NCBI RefSeq assembly: GCF_003668565.1
Contig: NZ_RCWJ01000001.1
Coordinates: 62,001 to 126,000, forward strand
DNA length: 64,000 nt
Source: Mycetocola zhadangensis
GTDB lineage: Bacteria; Actinomycetota; Actinomycetes; Actinomycetales; Microbacteriaceae
Direction: 5' to 3'
Each line of letters starts with the position of its first letter. Positions within the stretch are counted from its first letter, which is position 1. Both the position numbers and the translations under genes were made by a program. The notes beneath the pieces are model-generated. The model did no database searches, had not been told where the DNA came from, and saw only the letters and a list, made by a program, of their open reading frames with translations. Of this stretch, positions 45,010 through 53,881 are shown one piece after another.

Positions 45010-45593
45010 CCCGCCTTTTGATCGTCGGTCCGCCCGGCGCAGGTAAAGGAACCCAGGCGGCGATCATCGCTGACACGTTCGGCATTCCGGCCATCTCGAC
45101 CGGTGACATCTTCCGCGCGAACATCAAGGAAGAAACCGAACTTGGTCTCAAGATTCAGGAGATCGTGTCCTCGGGCGGATACGTTCCCGACTCGCTAACC
45201 AACGAGATCGTTCGCGATCGTCTCCAGCAGCAGGACGCTGTCGATGGCTTTCTCCTCGACGGATACCCGCGGACTGTCGACCAGGTGTCAGAGCTTGACT
45301 CGATCCTCGCCGAGACCGGCGCTGAACTCGACGCCGTCGTTCGTCTGGTCGCTGACCCAGACGAGGTCGTCGCCCGCCTGCTCAAGCGGGCTTCAGAGCA
45401 GGGCCGCGCTGACGACACCGAAGAAGTCATCCGTCACCGTCAGGACGTGTACCTCGACCAGACCGAGCCCGTGATCGCCGCATACGCCGAACGCGGACTC
45501 GTTGTTGACGTCGACGGGCTTGGCGCGGTCGACGATGTCGCCGCGCGCGTGCGGGACGCTCTCGCTGCCCGCGGAATCACCGTCGCCGTCTGA
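45006..45593 (+). CDS. adk: Adenylate kinase
   Basis: 195 aa, the short form without the LID zinc domain. P-loop [10 protein letters not shown] near residue 8, AISTGDIFR (AMP site), LDGYPRT with the catalytic Arg. It interconverts ATP + AMP and 2 ADP. Overlaps the end of secY (ATGA). Confidence 0.97.
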   Translation: MTRLLIVGPPGAGKGTQAAIIADTFGIPAISTGDIFRANIKEETELGLKIQEIVSSGGYVPDSLTNEIVRDRLQQQDAVDGFLLDGYPRTVDQVSELDSILAETGAELDAVVRLVADPDEVVARLLKRASEQGRADDTEEVIRHRQDVYLDQTEPVIAAYAERGLVVDVDGLGAVDDVAARVRDALAARGITVAV

Positions 45594-45632
45594 CGTCCTC
45601 GCTCACGCGACGAACTACAAGAAATACAACAC

Positions 45633-46460
45633 ATGCTGCGCAAGTCCATCTATAAATCACCCGCCCAGCTTCGCCTGATGGTGGAGCCAGGACTCGCAAC
45701 AGCAGCATCCCTCGTCGCTGCGCGCAAGGCCATCGCGGTCGGGGCCTCAACGCTTGAGGTCGACGCTGCGGCTGAAGCGGCCATCGTCGCGCTCGGCGGA
45801 CAGCCGAACTTCAAACTCGAGCAGGGCTACCACCACACCATCTGCGCTTCCGTGAATGAGGAGGTCGTTCACGGCATCCCCACCTCTCGTGCGCTCCAGC
45901 CAGGCGACATCCTCTCGGTCGACAGCGGTGCCATCCTCGGCGGCTGGAACGGCGACGCCGCGATCAGCGTCGTGCTGCCCGACCCGACACGTCCGGAGCT
46001 CGTCGCCGAGCGTCAGAAGCTTTCGGACGTCACCGAAGGGTCGATGTGGGCAGGCATCGCCCGCCTGGCCCGCGCGAGCCACCTCAACGAGGTCGGCGAA
46101 GCCGTGCAGGAGTACGTCGAGAAGCACGGCACGTACGGAATCCTCACGGACTACGTCGGCCACGGAATCGGTCGCTCCATGCACGAAGCACCTCCCGTGT
46201 TCAACTACCGGGTGCGCCAGAAAGGCCCCGAGGTGAAGCCGGGGCTCGTCGTCGCGATTGAACCGATGGTTGTTCTCGGCGGCATCGACACTCACATTCG
46301 TGACGATGACTGGACGGTCGCGACAGACGATGGTCTCGCCGCCGCGCACTGGGAGCACAGCGTCGCCGTGCACAAGGACGGCATCTGGGTGCTGACAGCC
46401 GAAGATGGCGGAGCCGCTGGACTCGCCCCATTCGGCGTGAAGCCCACACCCATCGCCTGA
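45633..46460 (+). CDS. map: Methionine aminopeptidase, type I
   Basis: 275 aa. Metal ligands are visible: VDSGAILGGWNGDAAIS (two Asp), the His of GHGIGRSMHE, then Glu of AIEPM and Glu near the end. It removes initiator Met. It starts 39 bp after adk; no clear Shine-Dalgarno site precedes ATG 45633. In most actinobacteria infA follows; here pabC and a mannitol locus come first. Confidence 0.96.
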   Translation: MLRKSIYKSPAQLRLMVEPGLATAASLVAARKAIAVGASTLEVDAAAEAAIVALGGQPNFKLEQGYHHTICASVNEEVVHGIPTSRALQPGDILSVDSGAILGGWNGDAAISVVLPDPTRPELVAERQKLSDVTEGSMWAGIARLARASHLNEVGEAVQEYVEKHGTYGILTDYVGHGIGRSMHEAPPVFNYRVRQKGPEVKPGLVVAIEPMVVLGGIDTHIRDDDWTVATDDGLAAAHWEHSVAVHKDGIWVLTAEDGGAAGLAPFGVKPTPIA

Positions 46461-46479
46461 GCCGGCCGGTCGACCGCGC

Positions 46480-46485
46480 TAGTGT
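46480..46485 (+). promoter_or_regulatory. Candidate -10 box TAGTGT for leaderless pabC
   Basis: TAGTGT ends 7 nt before ATG 46493, and no Shine-Dalgarno sequence is seen, so a leaderless mRNA is likely. The -35 position (CTGAGC) is weak. Confidence 0.4.
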
Positions 46486-46492
46486 CTTTCCC

Positions 46493-47371
46493 ATGACCTC
46501 GCTCGTGCTGCTTCTCGACCCGCTTCCTGCCGACACGACCCCGACGCACGTCGAACTCGAGTCGACGATGCGTTTCGTTGCGGCGAACGAACCGATCCTC
46601 ACCGCCCTCGACGCCGGTGCCGGGCGCGGCGACGGCATCTTCGAGACCCTCGGAGCGCATGACGGGCAGGTTCGCGGCGTCGACGCGCATCTCCAGCGCC
46701 TCGCCGCCTCGGCCGAGAAACTCGATCTGCCCGCACCGCATTCCGACCAGTGGCGCTCCGCCATCGTCCGGGTGATGGCCGAACTTCCCAGCGACGGGCA
46801 GGCCTCGATCCGGCTCACCATCACCAGGGGAACCGACGCGGCTGGGCCTACCTGCTGGGTAACAGGTACGGCGATCACCGCCGAGTTTCCCGAGCGCACC
46901 GCCGGCGTCCGCGTCGTCACCCTGAGCCGCGGCTACGCCAACGACGTGGGGGAATCCTCACCGTGGTTGCTCGTCGGCGCGAAAACGCTGTCTTACGCGA
47001 TCAACATGGCTGCTCTCCGGGAGGCGAAACGTCGCGGAGCCGACGACGTCGTCTTCACCTCCACGGACGGCTTCGCCCTCGAAGGGCCGACCTCCTCCCT
47101 CCTGGTGCGGAAGGGCAACACCATCAGCACCCCGGCCATCCAGTTCGGCATCCTTGCCGGCACCACCCAGGCCGACCTCTTCGGCTTCCTCGAGGGCGAG
47201 GGCTTCACCTGTGACTATCGCAAAATCAAAGTCGAAGAATTACACCAAGCGGATGCCATTTGGCTGGTTTCAAGCGTGCGTCTCGCCATTCCGGTGACCG
47301 AGGTTGACGGACAAACGATCTCGACCGACCTGGGCCTGACCGGCCGGATGAACGCGGCGCTGCTGTCCTGA
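46493..47371 (+). CDS. pabC: Class IV aminotransferase, probable aminodeoxychorismate lyase
   Basis: 292 aa. Fold type IV PLP enzyme: GAGRGDGIFETLGAHDGQV near residue 42, catalytic Lys in LLVGAKTLSY (about 165), and GADDVVFTSTDGFALEGPTS with the phosphate-binding part. It releases pyruvate from 4-amino-4-deoxychorismate in folate synthesis, but branched-chain or D-amino acid aminotransferases share these motifs, so the exact substrate is inferred. It converges with mtlR, with only 6 bp between the stop codons and no visible terminator. Confidence 0.75.
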   Translation: MTSLVLLLDPLPADTTPTHVELESTMRFVAANEPILTALDAGAGRGDGIFETLGAHDGQVRGVDAHLQRLAASAEKLDLPAPHSDQWRSAIVRVMAELPSDGQASIRLTITRGTDAAGPTCWVTGTAITAEFPERTAGVRVVTLSRGYANDVGESSPWLLVGAKTLSYAINMAALREAKRRGADDVVFTSTDGFALEGPTSSLLVRKGNTISTPAIQFGILAGTTQADLFGFLEGEGFTCDYRKIKVEELHQADAIWLVSSVRLAIPVTEVDGQTISTDLGLTGRMNAALLS

Positions 47372-47377
47372 GTCCGG

Positions 47378-49294
47378 TCAGGAATCCATGGTGTGCACGA
47401 GCTCATCGATAAACGCGGGGAAGCTCGTCGACCTTCGGATGATGCGCTGCACATCCTGACGTTCCGAAAACACTTCGACGAACTGGTCGAAGACCCGCTG
47501 GAAGCTCGCGCGCCCCGCCTCGCTAAACGCGATGAGCGCGACCACGTTCACCCGGTTGTCGCCCCAGGGCATGCTGGACTCGTTCACGGCGATGGCGATG
47601 GAGGTGCTCGTTGCGGTCATGGCCATTGCGTGCGGAACCGCCAGGGAATCGGTGAACGCGGTTGACGACATCCGTTCGCGTTCGATTGCACCCTCGATGT
47701 AACTGTCATCGATCACGCCGCGCTCACGCATCAGCTCGCCGAGAGCACGGATCATCGACTCCTCGTCTTTCGCGTGGGCGTTGCGAAGGAAGAGCGCTCC
47801 GTCGAAGTACTTGAGCACCTCATCCTTGATGAGGGCACGACGTCGTACCCGTTTGAGCCGTGCGATCGCCTGCCGCACCCGGTCGGCGTCGGTGTCGGTG
47901 AAGAACGGCTGCACGGTGAGGATGGTTTCGGACGGCACCGGCGGCTCGATGGTCGTCAGCACGAGGTCGGCGTCGAGGTCCGCCCACACCACGTCGCTGC
48001 GCGTGACAACCTTGACCACCTCAAGGGCGTCACCGAGCAACACCATGACGCGGTCGCGCAGCATGAGGTGCATGTCGTAGTAGTTCGGGCAGACAATTAC
48101 GCAGCGCATCAGTTCATCGCTGCGCACCTGCTGCTGCAGGTGAGCGCCGACGTGCATGGCGATGTAGGCGATCTCGTCGTCGTTGATCTCGATCGAACCC
48201 TGCCGCTGCAGCTGGCTGGCGATGAACACGGCGAGCTCATAGATCATCGGGTACGACGTCTTGATGCTGCGCGCCAGCGGGTTGCGCGAGTAGGAGTGAT
48301 CCTGGGCGCGGCGGAGGAGGTTCTGCACGTGCAGGGTGAGCCGGGTGATGAAGTCCTCATCGCTGAGGTCGACCAGGTACTCCTTGCCAGCCGAAAGCAC
48401 TATCGAGCGCACTGTCTCAAGGTCCGACGAGTCGAGGTAGTCGGGGCGTGCCCCAGACCCGTCTGCTGGGCCGGGCGCCGCAACGCCGCGGGTGGCGAGG
48501 AGGTAGGCCAGGTATTCGACATCTGCCGCGCCCAGGCGGGTGTCGAGGTGGGTCTCGATCAGGTCGCCGAGACGACGGGTGAGTTCTGTGGATGCGAGGT
48601 GCGGCTCGGTGCCGACCTCTGGCACCAGCCGGTCCTTCGAGACACGATCGACGGCGATCGCGACGTGCAGAAGCACATTGTCGATGCCGTAGTCGTTGAG
48701 CAGGTAGCCGAGGTCGGTGAGCATCGACAGCAGTGCCGTTTTGAACTCGCTCAGGCTGTGCGATGAGAACTCCCGCTGGATGGCCTCAAACTCGATCAGT
48801 CCGCGCTCGGTTTCGTCGCGGAACATCCTGCTGAGCAGGCGACGGCGGGCAAGCTCGGTGCCGCTCAGCGTCACGGTGCTGCCCGAACGAACGAGGGTCA
48901 GTTCGGCTTCCGACAGCAGCAGTCGCACCCGTGACAGGTCGGCCTCGAGTGTTGACTCCGAGACGTGCAGCGCCGATGCGAGATCAAAAACGTCAAGGCC
49001 GTCCGGGCTGTCGACGAGTCGGCGGACGATTCCGTAGAGCCGGTCGCGCGGCGTCTCGGTCGCCGGTTCACCAGCTCCCTGCCGAAATTCGGCCCACGCG
49101 TCAGGCGACAGGCGGTAGCCGTTCGGGCCAGCCGTGATCAGGTCGAGCCCCGCCGCGCGTTCCTTAAGCGCCAACACGTAATTGCGGATGCTCCGAGTCG
49201 TCACCCCGAGTGCATCTGCGAGTTCAGCTGCGGTCACCCAGTCGCCGGCGCGCGCCAAGTACGACCCAATGCGGTCTTGTCTCTCGCGTGTCAC
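47378..49294 (-). CDS. mtlR: MtlR-type PTS-controlled transcriptional activator
   Basis: 638 aa on the minus strand. Order: helix-turn-helix (residues 1-60, AAELADALGVTTRSIRNYV), second HTH (about 90-140), two PRD domains (about 190-400, with conserved His residues), an EIIB-like domain with Cys in VIVCPN, and an EIIA-type domain whose active His is about residue 555 (LAVPHAM). Phosphorylation by EI, HPr and the mannitol EIIA/EIIB would tune its activity. GTG start with GGGAG 6 nt upstream. It faces away from the mannitol operon, which it should activate. Confidence 0.85.
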   Translation of the reverse strand: MTRERQDRIGSYLARAGDWVTAAELADALGVTTRSIRNYVLALKERAAGLDLITAGPNGYRLSPDAWAEFRQGAGEPATETPRDRLYGIVRRLVDSPDGLDVFDLASALHVSESTLEADLSRVRLLLSEAELTLVRSGSTVTLSGTELARRRLLSRMFRDETERGLIEFEAIQREFSSHSLSEFKTALLSMLTDLGYLLNDYGIDNVLLHVAIAVDRVSKDRLVPEVGTEPHLASTELTRRLGDLIETHLDTRLGAADVEYLAYLLATRGVAAPGPADGSGARPDYLDSSDLETVRSIVLSAGKEYLVDLSDEDFITRLTLHVQNLLRRAQDHSYSRNPLARSIKTSYPMIYELAVFIASQLQRQGSIEINDDEIAYIAMHVGAHLQQQVRSDELMRCVIVCPNYYDMHLMLRDRVMVLLGDALEVVKVVTRSDVVWADLDADLVLTTIEPPVPSETILTVQPFFTDTDADRVRQAIARLKRVRRRALIKDEVLKYFDGALFLRNAHAKDEESMIRALGELMRERGVIDDSYIEGAIERERMSSTAFTDSLAVPHAMAMTATSTSIAIAVNESSMPWGDNRVNVVALIAFSEAGRASFQRVFDQFVEVFSERQDVQRIIRRSTSFPAFIDELVHTMDS

Positions 49295-49367
49295 TTGCGC
49301 TCCCGTCGGACCCCGAGCTCACGGCCACCGGTTCCGACTCGTGTTGTCGTTACACCGAGTCAATCAT

Positions 49368-49419
49368 CTTCCGCCGGTTTCCGCGGGACTTCCCCGGCAG
49401 GTTTCCTACCGGGCGGAAG
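49368..49419. promoter_or_regulatory. Inverted repeat in the mtlR-PTS intergenic region
   Basis: CTTCCGCC (49368-49375) and GGCGGAAG (49412-49419) are perfect arms separated by 36 nt in the 229-bp divergent region. They might be an MtlR site or an mRNA hairpin. No convincing promoter for either direction could be assigned here. Confidence 0.3.
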
Positions 49420-49523
49420 AGAACATGTTGGCGCAGGCTGACAAGTGCAGACAGAGTAGTGAGGCTGGGCATTCCCCGGCACAGAACCACAGCAACGGCA
49501 CCAAGTCTTTCGGAGGCGGATCA

Positions 49524-49883
49524 ATGAGGATCCTCGTGGTATGCGGCGCGGGAGCGTCAAGCACGTTCGTGGCCCAGCGTGTGCGCACAGCCGCGAAAAG
49601 CCGCGCCATCGATGTCTCAGCCCAGGCATGCCCACTCAGTGGGCTCGACTCTCAAATTGCCGGAGCCGACGTGGTTCTCGTCGGGACACACCTCACAACG
49701 CAACTGGATGGCATCCGTTCGCTCGCGCGTGGATTTGGCGTTGCCGTCGTCGCGATGCCAGCCTCAGTCTTCTCGTCGCCTCGAGGCGATGAAGCCCTCG
49801 ACCTCGCTCTCACTGCTGCCGGAGCAGGGGTCGCTCGAGGGGAAACACACCGGCACGCGACGGAGGACACATTTCATGGCTGA
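49524..49883 (+). CDS. Stand-alone PTS EIIB component (119 aa)
   Basis: Starts MRILVVCGAGASSTFVAQRV; the Cys at position 7-8 in VCGAGASSTF is the phosphocysteine of lactose/cellobiose- or galactitol-type EIIB domains. The rest alternates strands and helices (IAGADVVLVGTHL). The last 20 residues (with THRHATEDTFHG) are unusual and overlap the start of the HPr gene. No matching EIIC is present, since MtlA carries its own EIIB. GGAGGCGG precedes the ATG. The role is unclear; it could phosphorylate MtlR or serve another transporter. Confidence 0.7.
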   Translation: MRILVVCGAGASSTFVAQRVRTAAKSRAIDVSAQACPLSGLDSQIAGADVVLVGTHLTTQLDGIRSLARGFGVAVVAMPASVFSSPRGDEALDLALTAAGAGVARGETHRHATEDTFHG

Positions 49884-50142
49884 ACGAACTGTTCGAATCG
49901 GATCATCACACGGCCTTCACGCTCGCCCAGCCAAGCTGTTCACGCAGGCTGCTGCGGCGTCAGGCGCGAAGGTCACCCTGGCGAAGGGCAGCGGCAAACC
50001 GGTGAACGCCTCAAGCATCCTCGGTGTGATCTCACTCGGTGTCGACTTCGGAGACTACGTCACGCTGACCGCTGACGGTGACAACGCAGACGCTGTACTC
50101 GACCAGCTCGTCGAACTGCTCGTGACCGACCATGACGAATAA
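49876..50142 (+). CDS. ptsH: Phosphocarrier protein HPr
   Basis: 88 aa. His15 in GLHARPAK is the phosphorylation site. Ser46 (NASSILG) is also present, but no HPr kinase is visible. It passes phosphate from enzyme I to EIIA proteins. It overlaps the EIIB gene by 8 bp and stands 27 bp before ptsI; GGAGGACAC precedes the ATG at 49876. Confidence 0.95.
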   Translation: MAERTVRIGSSHGLHARPAKLFTQAAAASGAKVTLAKGSGKPVNASSILGVISLGVDFGDYVTLTADGDNADAVLDQLVELLVTDHDE

Positions 50143-50169
50143 CAGCACTCAGCGCCGAGGAGGGCACTC

Positions 50170-51864
50170 ATGAGCGACACAGCAACCCACAGCACGCTGA
50201 CCGGAACTGGCATCGGACAGGGCGTCGTCGTCGGCGTCGTCGCACGCATGTCCGATCCGCTTCCCGAGCCACAGGACACCCCGAGCAGCCGCACGGTCGA
50301 CGAAGAAACCGAGCGCGCACGGGCGTCGCTCAGCGTCGTCGCACGAGACCTCGAAGCCAGAGGCAAGACCGCGGGTGGAACAGCCGCCGACGTGCTCGAA
50401 GCGCAGGCCATGATGGCCGAGGACCCGATGCTCTCCGAGATCATCGACGAGAGCCTCGCTCGAGGCACCACAGCCGAGCGCGCCGTGTTCGAGGCGTTCG
50501 CCAGCTTCCGTGACCAGCTTGCCGCCATGGGCGGATACCTGGGGGAGCGCGCAGCCGACCTCGACGACGTCTCGCAGCGGGTGATCGCCAACCTGAGTGG
50601 TGTTGCCGCTCCAGGCGTGCCAAACCCCGATCACCCGTTCGTGCTCGTCGCCCGCGACCTGGCGCCGGCCGACACGGCGATGCTCGACCTCGACAAGGTG
50701 CTCGGCCTCGTCACCAGTGACGGCGGCCCAACCTCCCACACCGCCATCCTGGCGCGCGAGAAGTCGATCGTCGCTGTTGTTGGTGTGACGGATGCTGCGA
50801 CGCTCGCAGACGGGACGACTGTCGTTGTCGACGCGGCGGCAGGCACCGTGACGGCGGCTCCGAGCGACGACCAGGTCGCCGACGCCGAGCGCCGCATCGC
50901 CGAGCGCGAAGCGGCAGCGGTCGCACCGGTCACTCCGGGCGCACTCGCGGACGGCACAGCGGTTCCACTGCTCGCCAACCTCGGCTCATCGGCTGGCGCC
51001 CAGGCCGCAGCTGACGCCGGAGCGGAGGGTGTTGGGCTCTTCCGCACCGAGTTCCTGTTCCTCGACGCCGGCGGATCGGCTCCGACCGTCGAACAGCAGC
51101 GTGAGCACTACACCCGACTGCTGCAGGCATTCCCCGGCAAGAAGGTTGTCGTGCGTGTGCTCGACGCCGGTGCTGACAAGCCACTGCCGTTCCTCAACGA
51201 CGCGCACGAGGAAAACCCCGCACTCGGGCTTCGCGGACTGCGCGCTCTTCGGGCAAGCGAAGACATCCTGCGTGAACAGCTCACAGCGCTCGCCGACGCC
51301 GATAAAGCCACCGAGGCTGACCTGTGGGTGATGGCACCGATGGTGTCGACCGTTGAGGAGACCAGGTACTTTGTCGAGATCGCCCGCGAGTACGGCATCA
51401 AAACGGCCGGCGTCATGGTCGAAGTGCCGTCGCTTGCGCTGCTTGCACCCCAGGTGCTCGCCGCGAGCGACTTCGCGTCGATCGGAACCAACGACCTCAC
51501 CCAGTACACTCTCGCGGCCGACCGCATGCTCGGATCCGTCGCTGCCCTGCAGGACCCGTGGCACCCAGCCGTCCTCCGACTCGTCGGTGAAGTGGGAGCT
51601 GCAGGCGCCGCAACCGGAAAGCCGGTCGGAATCTGTGGTGAAGCCGCAGCTGATCCACTGCTCGCCGTTGTCCTCGTCGGCCTCGGCGCAACCACCCTGT
51701 CCATGTCCACCCCCGCGCTCGTCGACGTACGAGCGTCCCTCCTGAAATACACCATCGACGAGGCACGACAGCTCGCCGAGATCGCCCTGGCTGCCGACGG
51801 AGCAGCTGAATCCCGAGCAGCGGTTGCCGCCGCTGCCCTCACCCTGAAAGAGGCTCAATCATGA
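50170..51864 (+). CDS. ptsI: PTS enzyme I
   Basis: 564 aa, full length. Active His190 in GGPTSHTAILARE, PEP-binding GLFRTEFLF, and the C-terminal GICGEAAADP. It transfers phosphate from phosphoenolpyruvate to HPr. That both general PTS genes lie in the mannitol operon suggests mannitol is a main PTS sugar of this organism, though other copies could exist elsewhere. The stop overlaps the start of mtlA (ATGA). Confidence 0.96.
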   Translation: MSDTATHSTLTGTGIGQGVVVGVVARMSDPLPEPQDTPSSRTVDEETERARASLSVVARDLEARGKTAGGTAADVLEAQAMMAEDPMLSEIIDESLARGTTAERAVFEAFASFRDQLAAMGGYLGERAADLDDVSQRVIANLSGVAAPGVPNPDHPFVLVARDLAPADTAMLDLDKVLGLVTSDGGPTSHTAILAREKSIVAVVGVTDAATLADGTTVVVDAAAGTVTAAPSDDQVADAERRIAEREAAAVAPVTPGALADGTAVPLLANLGSSAGAQAAADAGAEGVGLFRTEFLFLDAGGSAPTVEQQREHYTRLLQAFPGKKVVVRVLDAGADKPLPFLNDAHEENPALGLRGLRALRASEDILREQLTALADADKATEADLWVMAPMVSTVEETRYFVEIAREYGIKTAGVMVEVPSLALLAPQVLAASDFASIGTNDLTQYTLAADRMLGSVAALQDPWHPAVLRLVGEVGAAGAATGKPVGICGEAAADPLLAVVLVGLGATTLSMSTPALVDVRASLLKYTIDEARQLAEIALAADGAAESRAAVAAAALTLKEAQS

Positions 51865-53444
51865 CAACGACGACGACGTCGACCACGACAAAACCCGGGG
51901 GTGCCCGCGTCCGCGTCCAGCGGTTCGGCACGTTCCTCTCCGGGATGGTGATGCCCAACATCGCAGCGTTCATCGCCTGGGGCCTCATCACCGCATTCTT
52001 CATCGCGACCGGCTGGCTGCCCAACGGCATCCTCGGCGGGTTCGGCGACGCCGATGCCATCGGCTGGCAGGGTGCTGCAACAGCGCTCGCCCAGACCGAT
52101 GACGGCGCAACATTCCAGCAGTACGTCGGACTCGTCAGTCCGATGATCACCTACCTGCTTCCTCTCCTCATCGCCAACACCGGCGGACGCATGATCTACG
52201 GTGAGCGCGGTGGTGTTGTCGGAACAATTGCAACCATGGGTGTCATCGTCGGATCCTCGATCCCGATGTTCATCGGCGCCATGATCATGGGCCCGCTCGC
52301 TGCATGGCTGATGAAGAAGATCGACGCTCTCTGGGAAGGCAAGATCAAGGCCGGCTTCGAGATGCTCGTGAACAACTTCTCGGCAGGTATCCTTGGCGCG
52401 ATCCTCGCGATCGTCGCCTTCTTCGGTATTGCACCGATCATCACGACCCTGAGCTCCTGGCTCGAGGGTGCCGTGAACTGGCTGGTCAGCCTTTCGCTGC
52501 TTCCTCTCGTGAGCATCTTCGTTGAACCAGGCAAGATCCTCTTCCTCAACAACGCGATCAACCACGGTGTCTTCACTCCGCTCGGAGTGCAGCAGGTGGA
52601 GGAGAGCGGCAAGAGCATCCTGTTCCTCCTCGAGTCGAACCCCGGCCCCGGCCTCGGTATCCTGCTCGCATACTCGTTCTTTGGGCTCGGCATCGCCAAG
52701 GCGAGTGCTCCAGGCGCGATCATCATCCAGTTCTTCGGTGGCATCCACGAGATCTACTTCCCGTACGTGCTGATGAAGCCGATCCTCGTCCTCGCGGCGA
52801 TCGCTGGAGGTATGACCGGTGTTGCCGTCAACGTGCTCTTCCAGAGCGGACTGCGCGCACCGGCCTCGCCAGGCAGCATCATCGCCATCATCATCCAGAC
52901 GCCGTTGCCGAGCATGGTCGGCGTGATCCTCTCCGTGCTCGCTGCAGCAGCTGTGTCGTTCGCCATCGCGGCGGTCCTCCTCCGTGCCTCTCGCAAGCGT
53001 GACCTCGCCTCGGGCAACGCCGGCGACATGAGTGCTGCTGTCGCAGCAACTCAGGCCAACAAGGGCAAGGAAAGCTCGGTGCTCGGCGGCCTCGTCGCCG
53101 AGGGGACAACAGACACCGGTTCGGCAACGGGTACCGCAACGGCAACCCTCGTGAAGAACATCGTCTTCGCCTGCGACGCCGGAATGGGCTCAAGCGCCAT
53201 GGGAGCATCGGTTCTCCGCAACAAGATTAAGAAAGCCGGCGTCACCGACGTGAAGGTGACCAACCAGTCCATCGCCAACCTCACCGGCGACGCTGACCTG
53301 GTCATCACCCACCAGGACCTCACCGAACGGGCCCGTGACAAGTCACCGAACTCGCAGCACATCTCGGTGGACAACTTCATGAACAGCCCGAAATACGATG
53401 AAGTGGTCGAACTCGTCAAGCGCAACCAGGGGGTAACCGAATGA
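51861..53444 (+). CDS. mtlA: PTS mannitol transporter EIICB (MtlA)
   Basis: 527 aa. Thr-rich N-terminus, then EIIC with about eight hydrophobic helices (FLSGMVMPNIAAFIAWG, then NHGVFTPLG and GGIHEIYFPYVLMKP, mannitol-type signatures). A linker (residues about 385-430) leads to EIIB with phospho-Cys438 (FACDAGMGSSAMG). It imports mannitol and phosphorylates it at C1. There is no EIIA domain; it is encoded by the next gene, which overlaps. Confidence 0.95.
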   Translation: MTTTTTSTTTKPGGARVRVQRFGTFLSGMVMPNIAAFIAWGLITAFFIATGWLPNGILGGFGDADAIGWQGAATALAQTDDGATFQQYVGLVSPMITYLLPLLIANTGGRMIYGERGGVVGTIATMGVIVGSSIPMFIGAMIMGPLAAWLMKKIDALWEGKIKAGFEMLVNNFSAGILGAILAIVAFFGIAPIITTLSSWLEGAVNWLVSLSLLPLVSIFVEPGKILFLNNAINHGVFTPLGVQQVEESGKSILFLLESNPGPGLGILLAYSFFGLGIAKASAPGAIIIQFFGGIHEIYFPYVLMKPILVLAAIAGGMTGVAVNVLFQSGLRAPASPGSIIAIIIQTPLPSMVGVILSVLAAAAVSFAIAAVLLRASRKRDLASGNAGDMSAAVAATQANKGKESSVLGGLVAEGTTDTGSATGTATATLVKNIVFACDAGMGSSAMGASVLRNKIKKAGVTDVKVTNQSIANLTGDADLVITHQDLTERARDKSPNSQHISVDNFMNSPKYDEVVELVKRNQGVTE

Positions 53445-53881
53445 CAGACAACATCCTCACGCCCGAGAACGTCGTAGCCGCTGGCTCAGCGACCACGAAG
53501 GACGAGGCGATCCGCGAGGCGGGCGCGCTGCTCGTCGCCGCGGGTGCCGTGAAGCCCGAATACGTCGACGCGATGCTCGAACGCGAAGCTTCGGTGTCGA
53601 CCTACATGGGCAACTTCCTGGCCATCCCGCACGGCACGAACGAAGCAAAGGACGCGATCACGCGGTCGGCGCTCTCTCTGGTGCGCTACGACAAGGCCAT
53701 CGACTGGGACGGCGAAGAGGTTCGGTTCGCGGTCGGCATTGCCGGCCTGAACAACGAGCACCTCGAGATCCTCTCGAAGATCGCCATCGTGTTCTCAGAT
53801 GAGGACGAGGTCGCCAAACTCATTCACGCCGCAGACGCGAACGAACTGTTCGCCCTGCTCGAGGAGGTCAACGCAGAATGA
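53441..53881 (+). CDS. mtlF: PTS mannitol EIIA component (MtlF)
   Basis: 146 aa. Active His64 in [12 protein letters not shown], the EIIA-mannitol motif. It accepts phosphate from HPr and gives it to the EIIB domain of MtlA. Overlaps mtlA and mtlD by 4 bp each (ATGA), so the three are translationally coupled. Confidence 0.96.
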   Translation: MTDNILTPENVVAAGSATTKDEAIREAGALLVAAGAVKPEYVDAMLEREASVSTYMGNFLAIPHGTNEAKDAITRSALSLVRYDKAIDWDGEEVRFAVGIAGLNNEHLEILSKIAIVFSDEDEVAKLIHAADANELFALLEEVNAE

